A stretch of DNA of 64,000 nucleotides from Pyrenochaeta sp. MPI-SDFR-AT-0127 (GCA_020747015.1 JAGTJM010000039.1:124001-188000); one strand, 5' to 3'. Numbered from the stretch's first letter, positions 33,754-45,508 are shown. The notes: a model not told the origin generated them from the sequence alone. Program-made: numbers and translations.

Positions 33754-34827
33754 CTACTCATTACCCTCGAAGGTCCACCGCACTATGGCACCCTCATGTT
33801 CGACAGCCCGACATACTCTGAAAAGCTTGAGTTCCGCATGACATCTTAGCTTTTCCGACAGCTGATCAATGTCCGTTTCATTCCAGCACGCTTCAAGTTC
33901 TCGCAAAAGAAGGAATTTATGCCGTTTGTGCATCAGGAACCATTGAAGAAAGCTGACAATTTCATCCGTGCAGCCGGTTATTAGGAACCTTTGCAAATTT
34001 GGCGGAAATGGTGAAGCATCTGGGGCCCCAAAGACTCCCTTGCAAAGACAAGTGGATGGTATTGTGAGGTGTGTAACAGACATTAGACCCATCATATTAA
34101 TGGAGATAAGGTTCCATGGATCGCTCGCCAAGTATTTTGGTCGATCGTGAAGCATAGGCAAAATGATGAGCTCTCGCAGAGACTGAGACATGCTACCAAG
34201 ACCATTGGCCAAATAGGGTCTTGCGGGTGTGCCAATTCTACCACGGTACGCATTTTCCGGCTGGGCTAGTGCCTTAGCATATTGGTTTGAAAGAATTAGC
34301 TGCTGTAAATTTGGAGTAATGATGAGAAGAAGTGCAATGTAGGCATAATAATCGCCCGCTTGGAGACCGGCTGCCCACCTCCACGAGTCATCGTTGATTC
34401 CGTGATAGTGAAGAACACGGCGGCACTGGAAAGCTAGGTCAAGTGTATATTCAGATGGCTCTTCGGCGTCACCTCCGTGAAAATCATGGTCGCCCCACTC
34501 CCAGTTGCTGAATCTCTCATCTTCTGCATCGCCGTTTAGGATTTCCAGACAGACGACCCTCTTTGCGAGTGTTGCATCGTTGAGTAGTCGAGCAGCCAAT
34601 TGATATGCGTTCCGTGGTTTCACTACGGGCGAACAGTAGACTAAATCACGAACGATGAGTGCAAGCCGTCGGTTGACAAGTGTGAGGGCGCATAATGCTT
34701 GTTGCCGGGCTCTTCCTCCCAAACTCTGCGCAACCCAGAGCAATAGCTCGTCAGGGAGACGAAGGAGGCAGCACACCTCTGCTGATGGCACAGACGGATC
34801 GAGTTTTGTATGTGAATCTTTACCCAT
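33754..34827 (-). CDS. F-box protein
   Basis: 357 residues, single exon, ATG at 34827. Residues 22-60 (LLRLPDELLLWVAQSLGGRA... to VNRRLALIVRDLVY) match an F-box: LPDEL at the start, a run of hydrophobic residues, and a WxxV/RDLVY-type end. F-box proteins recruit substrates to SCF ubiquitin ligases via Skp1. The remaining 290 residues contain leucine-containing segments (NLQQLILSN, QSLRELIILPML, SVTHLTIPST, NLQRFLITGC) resembling irregular leucine-rich repeats, as in the many lineage-specific F-box/LRR-like proteins of filamentous fungi. Target and role unknown. No intron is needed. An acidic patch GDAEDERFSNWEWGDHDFHG interrupts the first repeats. Confidence 0.8.
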   Translation of the reverse strand: MGKDSHTKLDPSVPSAEVCCLLRLPDELLLWVAQSLGGRARQQALCALTLVNRRLALIVRDLVYCSPVVKPRNAYQLAARLLNDATLAKRVVCLEILNGDAEDERFSNWEWGDHDFHGGDAEEPSEYTLDLAFQCRRVLHYHGINDDSWRWAAGLQAGDYYAYIALLLIITPNLQQLILSNQYAKALAQPENAYRGRIGTPARPYLANGLGSMSQSLRELIILPMLHDRPKYLASDPWNLISINMMGLMSVTHLTIPSTCLCKGVFGAPDASPFPPNLQRFLITGCTDEIVSFLQWFLMHKRHKFLLLRELEACWNETDIDQLSEKLRCHAELKLFRVCRAVEHEGAIVRWTFEGNE

Positions 34828-35372
34828 TTCATTTCCTTCTTACGATTTGAGGCGTGCAAAATTGTTTGAATCTGCATTGGTCAGCTGAAGGCGCAACTAA
34901 CCTACAATTGCAAAGTACCCATACCATGCGCCACCTAGTCGCTGGGTGTGCTTTTCCATATTCTACATTCACCAGTGATGGGCTGGCTCTTAGAACAGTT
35001 TTGCGGATCGAGTGTCCCAAAATGTGAAGATTGCAATAATCAGGACTTGAAATGAGACTGCGAGAGCTACTGCGGGGGCGGTAAGCCCATGCTAGTTTTG
35101 GACTAGCTCCATCTCACGTTGCGACTGGAGATATCCTGTACGTTTAGAACATCCCGCAAGAAGTCAAAGAGCGACTTGAAAGGTTAAGATTGGTTGGCAT
35201 GTCCGTAAGAGAATCTGCCAGTATAAAAAAAGGGGTATGTACATGAAGTGCGCCTCACATGTAAGAACGCTCCTGAATAATCTTTCTCAACAGCAGCAGA
35301 GTATGTATGCTACTCAATTGCCACAAGACAAGCTTCTTCACCTATGACCTCAATTGAATATCTGTAATTGTT
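34828..35372. other. Intergenic: F-box promoter and pectate lyase 3' flank
   Basis: 545 bases, no supported gene. An A-tract (aaaaaaagg) on the plus strand at about 35225-35233 is present; no core promoter element is clear near the minus-strand start at 34827. Confidence 0.35.
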
Positions 35373-37489
35373 TCAGCAAGCGCTGACATCGGCATCTGTG
35401 AAGATGCAAGCCGAACTAGGTCCGCTGCTGATCTCTGTTGGCTCGTCTCCTGTGTCGTTACCCTCAAACTCCTGACAGATTGTCTCCGTGTTTGTAATGC
35501 ACGAGTTCGTAATGGTTGCAGTATCGCCATAGTTGCTATTGATGCCGACGAGTGCGGCAGAGCCGCCATCAGCCGTCACACCACTGACAATGACATGGCG
35601 CTCGCCCATGGTGTCGCAGTTGCCGCAGGAGCGATACATCTTGCCAAAGTCGGTGGCGAAGAAGCCGTTGATGGTGATCGTACCCAAGCCGTTGTGCTGA
35701 ATGATCTTGTCAGACGCACCCTTTGCACCGCCCCCAGTGACGGTGCCATCTCCGTCTTTCTTGAACGAGAGAGCGTCTTCGCAGACAGCCTCCCACCAAA
35801 CATTCTCGATGGTGCAAGCGCCCTGGCCTAAAGCTCAAAGTTAGTACATATCTCACAGAAATTCCAACAGAACGATCGCTTACAGTGAACACCTTCAATC
35901 TGGTCAGCACCGATAATGACATTTCTTAGTGTGCCACCATCCGCAATTGAGAACACTGCATCACTGTCTCCTCCTTCGGCTGAGCCTGAGCAGCTGACTC
36001 CGCGACCAAATCGGACCATGCCGCCGTCAAATTCGCCAGTCACACTCATGGGCTCGGAGAGAGTGGATTCGCCAGCTGCCTCAGGGAAGGTAGAGCTTGC
36101 TGTGGCGCCGCTGCTTGAGCCGCTGTCAGTACTAGGCGTGGTAGTGTTACTTGAGCCGGATCCTGAGCTAGATCCCGACCCTGAACCAGTGCCAGATCCG
36201 GAGCCAGATGATGGCTCGTCGCCAGATGACGAATCGTTCCCGGAGCCTGACGAGGATTCGTTACCCGAGCCAGATGAAGAGTCGTCACCAGGCGTAGTCG
36301 TTTCTTCATCACCACCTGTGCTGGACGAGGAGTCGTTTCCTGAGCCGGTTGATGAATCGTCATTTGAGCCTGACGAAGAATCGCTACCGGAGCCGGATGA
36401 GGAGTCATCACCAGGTGTAGTCACTTCTTCATCCCCGGAGCCAGATGAAGAGTCGTTTCCTGAGCCGGTTGATGAATCATCACCTGAGCCTGACGAAGAT
36501 TCGCTGCCAGAACCGGAGGAAGAATCGTCGCTAGAGCCAGATGAAGAGTCATCGCCAGGTGTAGTCGCTTCCTCATCACTACCTGAGCCGGATGAGGAGT
36601 CGCCACCAGATGAGGAGTCATTGCCAGGCGTAGTAGCCTCTTCGTCACCTGAGCCGGATGAAGAATCGTTTCCTGAGCCAGATGAAGAGTCGCTGCCGGG
36701 TGCAGTGGTTTCCTCGTCACCTGATCCTGAAGATGAATCATCATTTGAGCCTGATGAAGAATCACTACCTGAACCAGACGAAGAATCATCGCCAGGCGCA
36801 GTAGCTTCCTCGTCACCTGATCCAGATGAAGTATCGCCGTCGGAACCAGATGAAGAGTCGTTGCCGGGCGCACTCGTTTCCTCATCACTGCCCGAACCGG
36901 ATAAAGAGTCGCTGCCAGATGATGAGTCGTCTCCTGGGGAGGTGGTTTCTTCATCATTACCTGAACCAGACGAAGAGCCATCACCAGAGCTGTCGCCTTC
37001 TGTGTCATCACTGGAGTTTGAAGTATCCTTGGAGGAGCCGGCCTTGCCACTCTTCGATTTGCCGAACGAGTTGAACTGTTGGCGCTGGGAAGCTGGGAGT
37101 TCGAAGGAGATGCTGCTCAGACCAGCATCACCGCCTGGCAGTGCTGTAGGAGCAGCAGTCACAGCTGGGCCAGAAGGTAGCCCACTGAAACCGGGGAAGC
37201 CGCCAGTGGGGGCAGCAGCGCCGCCACCACCAGAGGGCCGTACGCCAGAGGGACGGCCACGTCCCGGGCCACGCGCTGACCCACTACCCGTATCTTGCTC
37301 CGTGCTATTGTCCGATCCGCAGTCTGAATCAAGGCCTGGTCCTGAGCTCTCCGTATCATTTCGACCGCCTCGGCCTTGACCATGGCCACGACCTCCGCCA
37401 CTGAGCCCACCGGATTGCACAGGAGCTGGGGCCGCAGAAGCGGAGAGAATCAGTGCCGCTGCGGCGACTGTGACAAGAGAGAAACGCAT
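35373..37489 (-). CDS. Pectate lyase (PL3) with very long Ser/Gly/Asp repeat linker
   Basis: Cleaves de-esterified pectin by beta-elimination outside the cell. Exons 37489-35884 and 35827-35373 (intron 56 bp) give 686 residues, about three times a plain PL3 enzyme. Residues 1-19 (MRFSLVTVAAAALILSASA) are a signal peptide; the ATG at 37489 is used because upstream only TTG is in frame. Residues 20-140 are Gly/Arg/Pro-rich (GGGRGHGQGRGG). From about 150 to 435 a degenerate repeat alternates SSSGSG, SDEETTAPGDD and similar units, strongly acidic. The PL3 catalytic domain occupies the last 235 residues: FPEAAGESTLSEPMSVTGEF, FDGGMVRFGRG, RNVIIGADQIEGVHC, VWWEAVCEDA, QHNGLGTITINGFFATDFGK and a Cys-rich end. 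The 3' splice restores EGVHCQGAC. On the minus strand gatataaag at about 37709-37717 is a possible TATA box 220 bases upstream. Confidence 0.92.
36140..37030 (-). repeat. Coding repeat array in pectate lyase linker
   Basis: About 890 bases of imperfect tandem units encoding SSSGSG-, DEETTAPGDD- and GSD-type blocks. Units differ in length and by synonymous changes, so the array is old enough to have drifted at the DNA level while keeping the Ser/Gly/Asp/Glu composition. The same stretch gives a 487-codon antisense frame (35916-37379) purely because of this composition; that frame is not a gene. Confidence 0.85.
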
Positions 37490-38982
37490 GATGCTGTACA
37501 AGTTTGGTGCAGTAAGTGTGAATGTATTGTAGGTCCAAGTGAGAAGAGAAGTTTGCTCAGCAAATGATTGACCCAGTCAAGAGAAATGAATGTGGCTAGC
37601 ACAAAGACGAAAGGAAGAAAGTGCTAAGAAGGATGAGGAAAGGAAGGGAAGATGAGTTGTTGGTCCTGATGAGGATGAAAAAGAAATGTCGTCAGCATAA
37701 AGGGAAACTCTTTATATCGGCATCGTGCTGAGAAGCATGCTCTAGATCGGTACAATCCCGCTACCATGGCTTACGTAGGTTTCCCCGCTCTGTATAAACA
37801 TCAAACTAACAGGTGCACGATGTTTAATGTTTGCCCAGATCTGCCATCGACAAGATCAATGCCTTGACCAAAACAACGGTCGAACCAAGCGCTCGGGAAC
37901 GTGTAGCCGCAATAGAAAAAGACAACTACCGGTAATGTGACAGCATGATAGCGCCAGGTACCAAGAAGTGCGAATTTTGCGCGTCTACATCATGAAACAA
38001 GTCGGCGCTGAAGCTCGGCAATCTATGAGAGGAAGTGTCTGTTTCAACTCTGGGATGACAGCCTTGGCGATGGTGACAGCAAAATTACAAGGAGCAGCCA
38101 TTGACGACACGTCAACGGGCTTCGGGTGAAAATAATCGGTCTTCAGCGTTAAAACGTGAGCTTAGTGTGTTTCAACCCTGGAAAGCATACGCGCGCCTGA
38201 GGCTGCTTGACATGCCTAGACTCATGTGCACTGCTCTATCGTTGGTTCCTATAGCGTCAAGAGGTAGCTTAAGATCGATATAGATTGAATCGGCCAGGCT
38301 AACGAGTTGTTCTGTGGGTGGTGAAGATGACGGCTTCTTTGCATGACATAGCCCAAAAGCGGAGGGTGAAACCAAATGGCGTTGTGCTGAAGCTGGCTCT
38401 CCAATGGGGATGAACAGTCATTGTATAGAACAATTCTCGTCCACTATATTGATCACTGCCACTTTCTGAAGAGTCCGTTGAGTGTCTCCAGACGTGCTCA
38501 TGCGCGCTTTGTGTTGTAGTCGGCGCTGAAAATCGACACTTCCACCTCGCGCGCGAGTCCGTTCCGAAGAGTTTTTTTTTCAGCTCCCGTCCCGTTTATT
38601 CTTGGAGGATACTTTGAACCGCGATCATAACGTAGAGTTCTCGCAGTCCCTTTGAGTACTCCTGATTGTAGACTCACTCGATGAGGTCCACAGTGGTACT
38701 TACCTAAGAGACGTCCTTCTCGACGGAGTCATTAATGTCGGCTTGGCATTTATGCGATACATTTATTACTGCACACCTTATGCACATGGTACATGAAGTC
38801 GGCATAGCTGGATGCCGATGAGTTGACAGCGGTGCGTGAGGAAGTGATGAAAGATGACTTTTCACAAGCGAATTTTTGCCTATCAAAGTTCGGCTATTAA
38901 CGTGGCCGCGCACGGCCCTTATCATCTCCGATTAGAATCTTGAGAATGTAGCTTTTAAACTTGTTGAAGAATTCAGCAAATA
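37490..38982. other. Intergenic: pectate lyase promoter and 1.2 kb without genes
   Basis: 1493 bases with no supported gene; open frames are all under 75 codons. Beyond the possible TATA box at 37709-37717 I see a T-tract of ten at 38572-38581. Nothing else is claimed. Confidence 0.4.
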
Positions 38983-39054
38983 GGTCGCTTAGGTCAGTTG
39001 GTATAGAGCGCGGTGCTGATCACCTCAAGGTCGCGAAATACCCTCGTAGTGACC
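38983..39054 (+). pseudogene. Decayed tRNA-Ile-like sequence
   Basis: 72 bases resemble fungal tRNA-Ile: acceptor GGTCGCT pairs with AGTGACC (one G-T), box A-like TTAGGTCAGTTGG and D-loop GGTATAGAGC are present. The anticodon arm is broken: CGGTGCTGAT is followed by CACC-TCAAGG, where an intact gene would have two more loop bases and a CACCG stem. Box B is lost (GCGAAATACCC instead of GTTCGANTCC). It is most likely a pseudogene or the head of a tRNA-derived element. A functional tRNA is unlikely. Confidence 0.6.
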
Positions 39055-39352
39055 GTTCTAATTTCTTTCTTTTTGCCTTGTTAGGCTATGGTATCCCTTA
39101 TTTCTTCTAGCAACCTTTTTTTTTATATCTAGGCTCTGAAAGTCCGAGGCCCGAAAATGGGGCTAGTTGGGCTGTGGCTATACGCCGAAGCTCTGGCCTC
39201 ATCCGACGCCTCGGAATGACGTCTTGCTGAGCGTCACACAAAGCGCGGATCCGTCTGCTCTCCGCAAGCCATCATGAGAGCTTTCCCCGCGTTTTGTAAT
39301 ATCATATTTTTTCCATAAATACCTGATTGAATACGGGGGTTGATTATATAGA

Positions 39353-40973
39353 ATGTCTTCCAGCGACAGCCCTGATAAGATGAGCTACATCTACAACTCA
39401 CAGCTCGTAAGCTCCGTCGCAGACTTGCAAAGAATCTGCTAACCTCGGCGATTGACAGGATGCATTTACACTCTACCACATCTCTCACGAGAATAGCCAT
39501 GACACAGTCGGAGCCGGCCTACCAGCCCTCGGTCATGCAATCTCTGGCGCAGCGGGCACTGCCATCTCAAAGCTCATAACATACCCTCTCGACGTCGTCA
39601 TCACGCGCCTCCAGGTCCAAAGACAACTACAAAAGGATTCGAAACATCCTCACTACAATGGCGTCCTCGATGCGATTGAGAAGATATACGAGAGGGAGGG
39701 AGGCTTGCCAGCGTTTTACAGCGGAGTACTCGACGAGACTGCCAAGGGCGTAGCGGACAGCTTCTTGTTCTTTCTCGCTTACTCTTATGTGAGACAGAAT
39801 CGACTGAATGCGCAAGGAGGTGGGAAGAGCTTGCCGGCACTGGAGGAGATCGGTGTTGGCGTTGTGGCTGGCGCATTCTCCAAACTCTTCACAGCCCCTA
39901 TACAGCAGATCGTTACAAGGAAGCAGACAGCAGCCATGATGAAGGAAGACTCGGCCACCTCCATTCCCCCCCTCACTAGCACAGTGGATATTGCGCGCGA
40001 TATCCATCGCGAGAAGGGTTGGCAGGGCTTTTGGTCGGGTTACTCGGCCAGCCTGGTGTTGACGCTCAACCCGTCCATTACCATGCTGCTACACAAAGTT
40101 TTATTGCGACTCGTAGTGCCGAGGGCGAGGCGAGACGACCCTGGTGCTCGCATCACGTTCCTGCTGGCAGCCATTAGTAAAGCTCTAGCATCAACCGTTA
40201 CATATCCGTTCTCGCTCGCGAAGACACGAGCACAAGTGTCTTCTCAGAAACCTACTGCAACGACCGGAGAGACGTCAGAAATGGATCAGCCAGAGAAGCC
40301 ACTGCAGTCAAGCGCAGTACGTGCACGACAGCGAACAGTGTTTAGCACCATTCTCCGCATTGCGCAGACTGAAGGCTTGTGGGCTCTGTATCAAGGTCTC
40401 GGAGCGGAAGTGTTGAAAGGCTTCTTTTCACACGGTATTACTATGCTGATGAAAGGCCGCATCCATTCCGCCATCATCAGTCTGTACTACACCATATCAC
40501 AGTCGCTGCAGAAGTACCCGAGCCCAGAGGAATTAGCGAAGAATGCCACAGAGAGTGTAAAAGATGTATATGAACGGGGAAAGGAACAGGTCAACGAGAT
40601 GTACACGAAAAGCATAGAAGCGGCTGGGGATGCAGCAGAGAAGGCCAAGGACGTGGTTGCAGAGGGGTCGAGTCAGGCGCACGGACTCGTGGAGAAGGGC
40701 AAGGAGCAAGCCAGTGAGCTGTACTCGAAAGGCGCACAAGCAGCCGATTCTGCGTCGTCGACTGCCCAGGGCGCTGTACAGAACGGCACACAACGGGTTG
40801 GAAATGTTGTGGAGACTGGAAAAGAAGCCGCGAATGCTGCGTACCAACAGACAGGAGAGCTGCTTCAGCAGGGCAAGGACGCAGCAACAAGCGCATCCCA
40901 GCAGGCCAAAGATGCAGTCTTGCAGACTGAAATCAGGGACATTGATGGGCCTGATAAAGGGATCAAGGAGTAG
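39353..40973 (+). CDS. ANT1: Peroxisomal-type adenine nucleotide carrier (ANT1-like) with amphipathic LEA-like tail
   Basis: Mitochondrial-carrier-family protein; the yeast relative Ant1 swaps cytosolic ATP for AMP across the peroxisomal membrane for fatty-acid activation. Exons 39353-39406 and 39459-40973 (intron 52 bp, phase 0) give 522 residues. Three carrier repeats are visible by PX[DE]XX[RK]-like signatures: YPLDVVITRLQVQR, APIQQIVTRKQT and YPFSLAKTRAQV, each followed by the second helix of its repeat. The carrier body ends near residue 385. Residues about 390-515 are a long charged helix series with 11-residue periodicity (ATESVKDVYERGKEQVNEMY, AGDAAEKAKDVVAEG, GLVEKGKEQASELYSKGAQA, GQTGELLQQGKDAATSASQQ-like), resembling LEA group 3 or perilipin/apolipoprotein repeats. 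Such a tail is not part of yeast Ant1. Peroxisomal location is inferred from homology only. Confidence 0.85.
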
Positions 40974-41731
40974 GCATATCCTGGAAACGGACAAATTGTA
41001 CATATACCCTGCAGTCTTTTCATTGTCTTTGGTACATACACATAAGGTGCACAGTCGGGCCTTTTGGCAGGGGAAATCTAGAGGGCGACAGTATATGGGT
41101 CGCCAACAATACAGTAATGTCTATTCACCAGAAGCGCCAGGTCTGCCAGCAAATTTTCATCCAGCAAAAGGCCCTTGTCCTCGGCTGTAAATAGCACATG
41201 TTATCGGGTGACGCTGTCATGGGTGGGGCCCATGGACAGCATGCGCTTTGTGACTGTGTGCCGGAAGGGATTAGCGCACGAGCCGTTCCCTGGCAACCAA
41301 ACTTTCCAACCACTGGATAGCGCCCGCGGCCACTGCAGCCGGGGCTCCCATCAACAACGACAGAACTCAACACAACCCACCGCACGAGAGCGGACGACTA
41401 ACTACTAACTGGCACAGGGACAGGGACAATATTATTACGGCGACACGACGACAACGGACACCTGGCCGGCGGAAATCGAACACGTAGCGGCACATCACAC
41501 CGCATACCCCCCAAACGTGAAACAGTCAACACCTGGAGGAAAAGTAGGCAGGAGCAGTCCGCGCGCACAACCACGATTCTGGACTCGTTTGGAGTGCGAC
41601 AGGCGTGAGCCGAACACCAAGACTATCCTCGGCCATTCTCTTGGGGTCCTGTGGCCTCACCCCTCCCAACAACTCCCCCGCGCCTTCTCCTGAGCTCTGG
41701 AGACGCCTGGGGCCGCAATCGCTCTGCCACT
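40974..41731. other. Intergenic: carrier 3' flank and NudE promoter
   Basis: 758 bases with no supported gene. The 130 bases before the NudE ATG are C-rich (cccctcccaacaactcccccgcg), typical of a pyrimidine-rich fungal leader. No TATA box is evident. Confidence 0.4.
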
Positions 41732-43563
41732 ATGGCAGCCGACGATACCCCATCTTCGCCGCAAGGTGGAGGATGGAGTAGCGTGCACGAGGAACTGGCA
41801 TACTACAAGTCACAGTACGAGACACTAGAGGTCGAGCTGCAGGAGTTCCAAACCTCGAGCAAGGAGCTGGAGGCCGAGCTTGAGCGCGATGTGGAGGAGA
41901 GTGAGAAGCGAGAACGGAAGCTGCAGGAAAAGGCAGAGCGGCTGGGATTTGAGGTCGACGAGTGGAAGGTATGTGACCTCTGGCACGCTGTGCTGTGGGC
42001 GCAGTCGGACTCGTGAACTGGCTGACAAGGGATGGCGGACAGACAAAGTACAAGCAGAGTAAAACCGAGGCCAATAACGCCCAAAACACACTCCAGAAGG
42101 AAATCACCAGCCTGCGCGACTCACAACGAACCCTCCAACTCAAGCTGCGGGACATTGAAGTGCAGAGCGACGACTTTGAACGCCAGGCGCGCAACCAGAC
42201 ATCATCGCTAGAAGATGTAGAGTCCAAATACAACGTGGCGATAGAGCGTGGAGTGATGATGGAGGAGGAGCTCAGGATTGGCGAGCAGGAGCGCGAATGG
42301 CTGCGCATCGAGACCCAACGACTGCGAGACGAGCTATCAGATCTGAGGATAGAAACGGAGATTGTGCAGGAGAAGTTGCGCATAGCAGAAGAGACCATTG
42401 AGAGACATCACCAGCGCAAGGTATCCAACCATATTGCAAGCGACTCGTTGCGGCCACGCTCCCCAGTCTCGGAGGCATCGACTACGACCACGCTTTCCTC
42501 GCCCACGGCCGCCTCCACACCGCCTCACTCGAAATCAAATGCTCTACGACCAGACGCCACACCGCCATCGCCCCCATTGTCAGATGCACCTGCCACTACA
42601 AGACCACCACCAGTAACACCAATGCCTGTGCGCAAGGGCTCCATTGCACTCGATACGTCTGCCACACCTCGTGCTGGAATGTATTCGTCTCGACCACCGC
42701 GGCATTCGAGAGGCCCAAGCATCACAGCTGCACCAAGGCCGAGCATAGGCGCCAGCGGGCGTGCAACCCCCTCCATAAGGACGACTGCACCTGCGCAACG
42801 AGGGCCAAGACCAAGTGTGGGCGGCGCTGCTGGACCAGGAGGCCTACCCAGGTCAGGGTCTCTTTACCAGATCCGAGGGCTGATTGGCAAGATGCAGAAG
42901 CTCGAGGAACGAGTCCACTCTGCACGATCCAAGCTGCCTGCACCGACGAATACCCCACCACGGGCGAGTCCGCGCAACGGCAGCGCGATGGGGCATCATA
43001 TACCAAGCAACATTACCCTGAGGAGCTCGAGGAAGCGGCCGTCACACGCGTCGGCGGCCTCATCCGTCACTGGCGGCGGCGAATCTGGCGTCAGCCGCCT
43101 CTCGTTCGGAATGCCGAGTGCATCACGAGAGCCCAGCAACAGTCGACCCAGCAGCCGGGCATCAATGTCATCTCAATCTGGCCTCCAGAGACCAGGAAGT
43201 AGGAGCAGCACACGAACACCGCTGGGCCACTACCCGTCGTCGTCGATCAGCGGAATGGAAGGGCGGCTACCGCGGCCACGGAGTTCCATGAGCGGGACCT
43301 CGAGCGGCCATGGACACTCGCAGTCGTTGTCAATGTCGCTCCGGGACAGCGAGGCGGGGAACAATAGTGACGGCAGCAATGTTGCAACTCCCGTGGCGCG
43401 TCGACTGACCATGGAGAAGTCTGGCATACCTACACCAAGTGGGCTGCCAAGAAGACAGAGCGCTGGGCTGAGATCGAGCTCAGCTGGATTTGACGGCGGC
43501 GACATGGGCCCTCCGGCACGGCCCCGCAAGATGTCGACGTATAGTGAAGAGGAGACGTACTAG
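41732..43563 (+). CDS. nudE: NudE-type dynein regulator (Nde1/Ro11 homologue)
   Basis: Binds Lis1 (NudF) and dynein and supports nuclear migration and hyphal growth. Exons 41732-41968 and 42043-43563 (intron 74 bp, phase 0) give 585 residues. The ATG at 41732 is used; the earlier in-frame start is only a GTG. Residues 15-165 form one long coiled coil beginning with VHEELAYYKSQYETLEVELQ, the conserved NudE/NDEL1 N-terminal signature, and continuing through LGFEVDEWK|TKYKQSKTEANNAQNT across the splice and to ETIERHHQRK. The remaining 400 residues are Ser/Pro/Arg-rich and disordered, with a short helical block (LYQIRGLIGKMQKLEERVHS) that may be a second conserved patch in fungal NudE proteins. 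The C-terminus ends RPRKMSTYSEEETY. Confidence 0.9.
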
Positions 43564-45417
43564 GGCGATGCGGGAGTGGGCAATGCGGGAGTAGGCGACG
43601 CGGGAACCTGCATTTTCACATGTGATTGACATTCCTCGGTGATTCGACGGCGCTATTCCTCATAGGATTTTTTTCTCCTCTGGAGTTTAGCAGTACGACG
43701 CAGGTACTGAGTCTTTTTTTCTCTTTGCGAGTCGAGTTTTCATCTATGGAGCGGGATGGCAGAGTGTTGCGCATTTTTGGGTTGGATCATCTTTGGTGCA
43801 TGGGTGGAAGGACAGACGAATAGCCTGGCCATGGCTTATGGACGTCAGACATTGCTACATACCATTTCCTTTGTCCATAAAGCATACCCATCGAGATGAG
43901 ACTGTGTAGCAACAAGCGCATAGGCCGTGAGGGCCGTGATGTAGAGAAAGAAATTATAGCATGACACTTGACATCTCACAATGTTCATCGCTGTTGGACA
44001 GCATTACCGGTATTTCACTGCGATCGGAGACGGAGAAGCGAGCGTAAGGCTGTCCAATAATAGGGAAAACCTGGGGTAAGTGTGCACAGGCGGAGTGTTC
44101 TGTTGGTGAAGGAGAAATAAATCGTACGATTGTGATGTCAAGGCCAACGGTACGGACCGCTGGCTCACATGCACGCACGCAGGACCCTGGATTGGGGTTA
44201 TTGGGGGACGACCCCATGTAGCCTCGGAACGCCCATGCTGCAGTTCGGAATCTAGCTTACTCGACGAGATACGGAGGACTGCGTTTTGCTTATCGGAGCT
44301 GCCTGCTTATCTATGGCGATAGCTGCTTACCCAGAGAGCGAGAATGATGAGACGTGGTTTTTTGGTCGCGGGCTTGGGGTGGTGGGCGGTCTCGACGATG
44401 GGGGGGAAGCAGAGTAGAGCCGAAATGGCTTGCTTCCCACCACTGCCGAGAACAAAAGGCTAAGAGTTCCGAGACGGCGAGGGTTGGGGCTCAGCATTCA
44501 TTTATATAGCAAAATTGCATCTTTGACTGTTTTCTTAGGACATTATCCCAGTCGATTGCTTTTTCCGAGCGGCGTTTCTTGCCCTCTCATTGGGTGGAGG
44601 GGGCGGACTCCGGTGGGCTTGATGGTCGGAGGAGGAGAGCCGAGCATCATCTTTGGAGCAACCGTGGTACCTACTCTACGACATAGTCAATTGTCTCTGA
44701 GATGGCTGAGTGGGGATGCGGCCTTGTACTGTAGACCCCCATTGCAACAGTAGGCTTGGAATGAGGAGGGACATGGTGGACACACTTTAGATGGCAACTT
44801 TGTTGAATCACGCCTATGCCGAAGCCATCCTGTGTGTTTGCGGGACGGGGTTCTTGGATGACGACTTAGCGGGCCAGCGGCAGTTTAAAGGTCAGCGGCC
44901 TTGTGCTGAGAGATAGCGAAGGGGCCCTCAACGCCCACGTCGGCGTATCCTCGTTGGTGTTGGGTCTGGCAAAGATGGGACTAATGCGGAATGCCGCCCA
45001 ACATTCCCCATTGTAGGCTTCCCGCGACCTCAACGCCTTTGGCCGTCTAGTCTGCGACCACGGCGACGGCTGCGAGCACTGCTGCCTCGCAAGCAGGCCT
45101 TGATTGGGATGGCAACAAAGGGCTCAATGCTGTCCTCGACGATGGTGTCTCCAACGTGGCATTCGGCTTCCGGGCGGCGCCCGAGCTGTGGTACTTGGTT
45201 GCGGGTTGGCCTCGAGAGTCGGATATGACAGGGTTCGTCATGGGGGACGTGGGTGGCAGTGGACCAAGCCCTGTTCGGCATCGTTGGTGATGCGCAAGGG
45301 CTCAACAGCTGGGGCCAATGTCGGGAGAGCTTGGGGTGTTCCGCTTCGCAAAATAAAAAGCTCAGAAATTTATACATACACACACGGCCTGTGTCCCCCA
45401 GACTCGCTTTCCCGATT

Positions 45418-45421
<4 letters not shown>

Positions 45422-45450
<29 letters not shown>
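45422..45450. repeat. (CT)n microsatellite
   Basis: About 14 perfect CT units followed by cctcctctcc, on the plus strand 460 bases before the acetyl-CoA carboxylase ATG. CT-rich tracts often mark the region around transcription starts of highly expressed fungal genes. Confidence 0.85.
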
Positions 45451-45454
<4 letters not shown>

Positions 45455-45508
45455 CTCTCCATCTCTGCCTCCCTTTCCCCCAACCTCTGAACTCCGTATT
45501 GTATTCAC

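Noticed and set aside
35916..37379. Plus-strand open frame of 487 codons opposite the pectate lyase
   Set aside because: It is the antisense of the Ser/Gly/Asp repeat, so all codons are Pro/Glu/Ser by composition. No start context or domain; the pectate lyase on the other strand has signal peptide and catalytic motifs.
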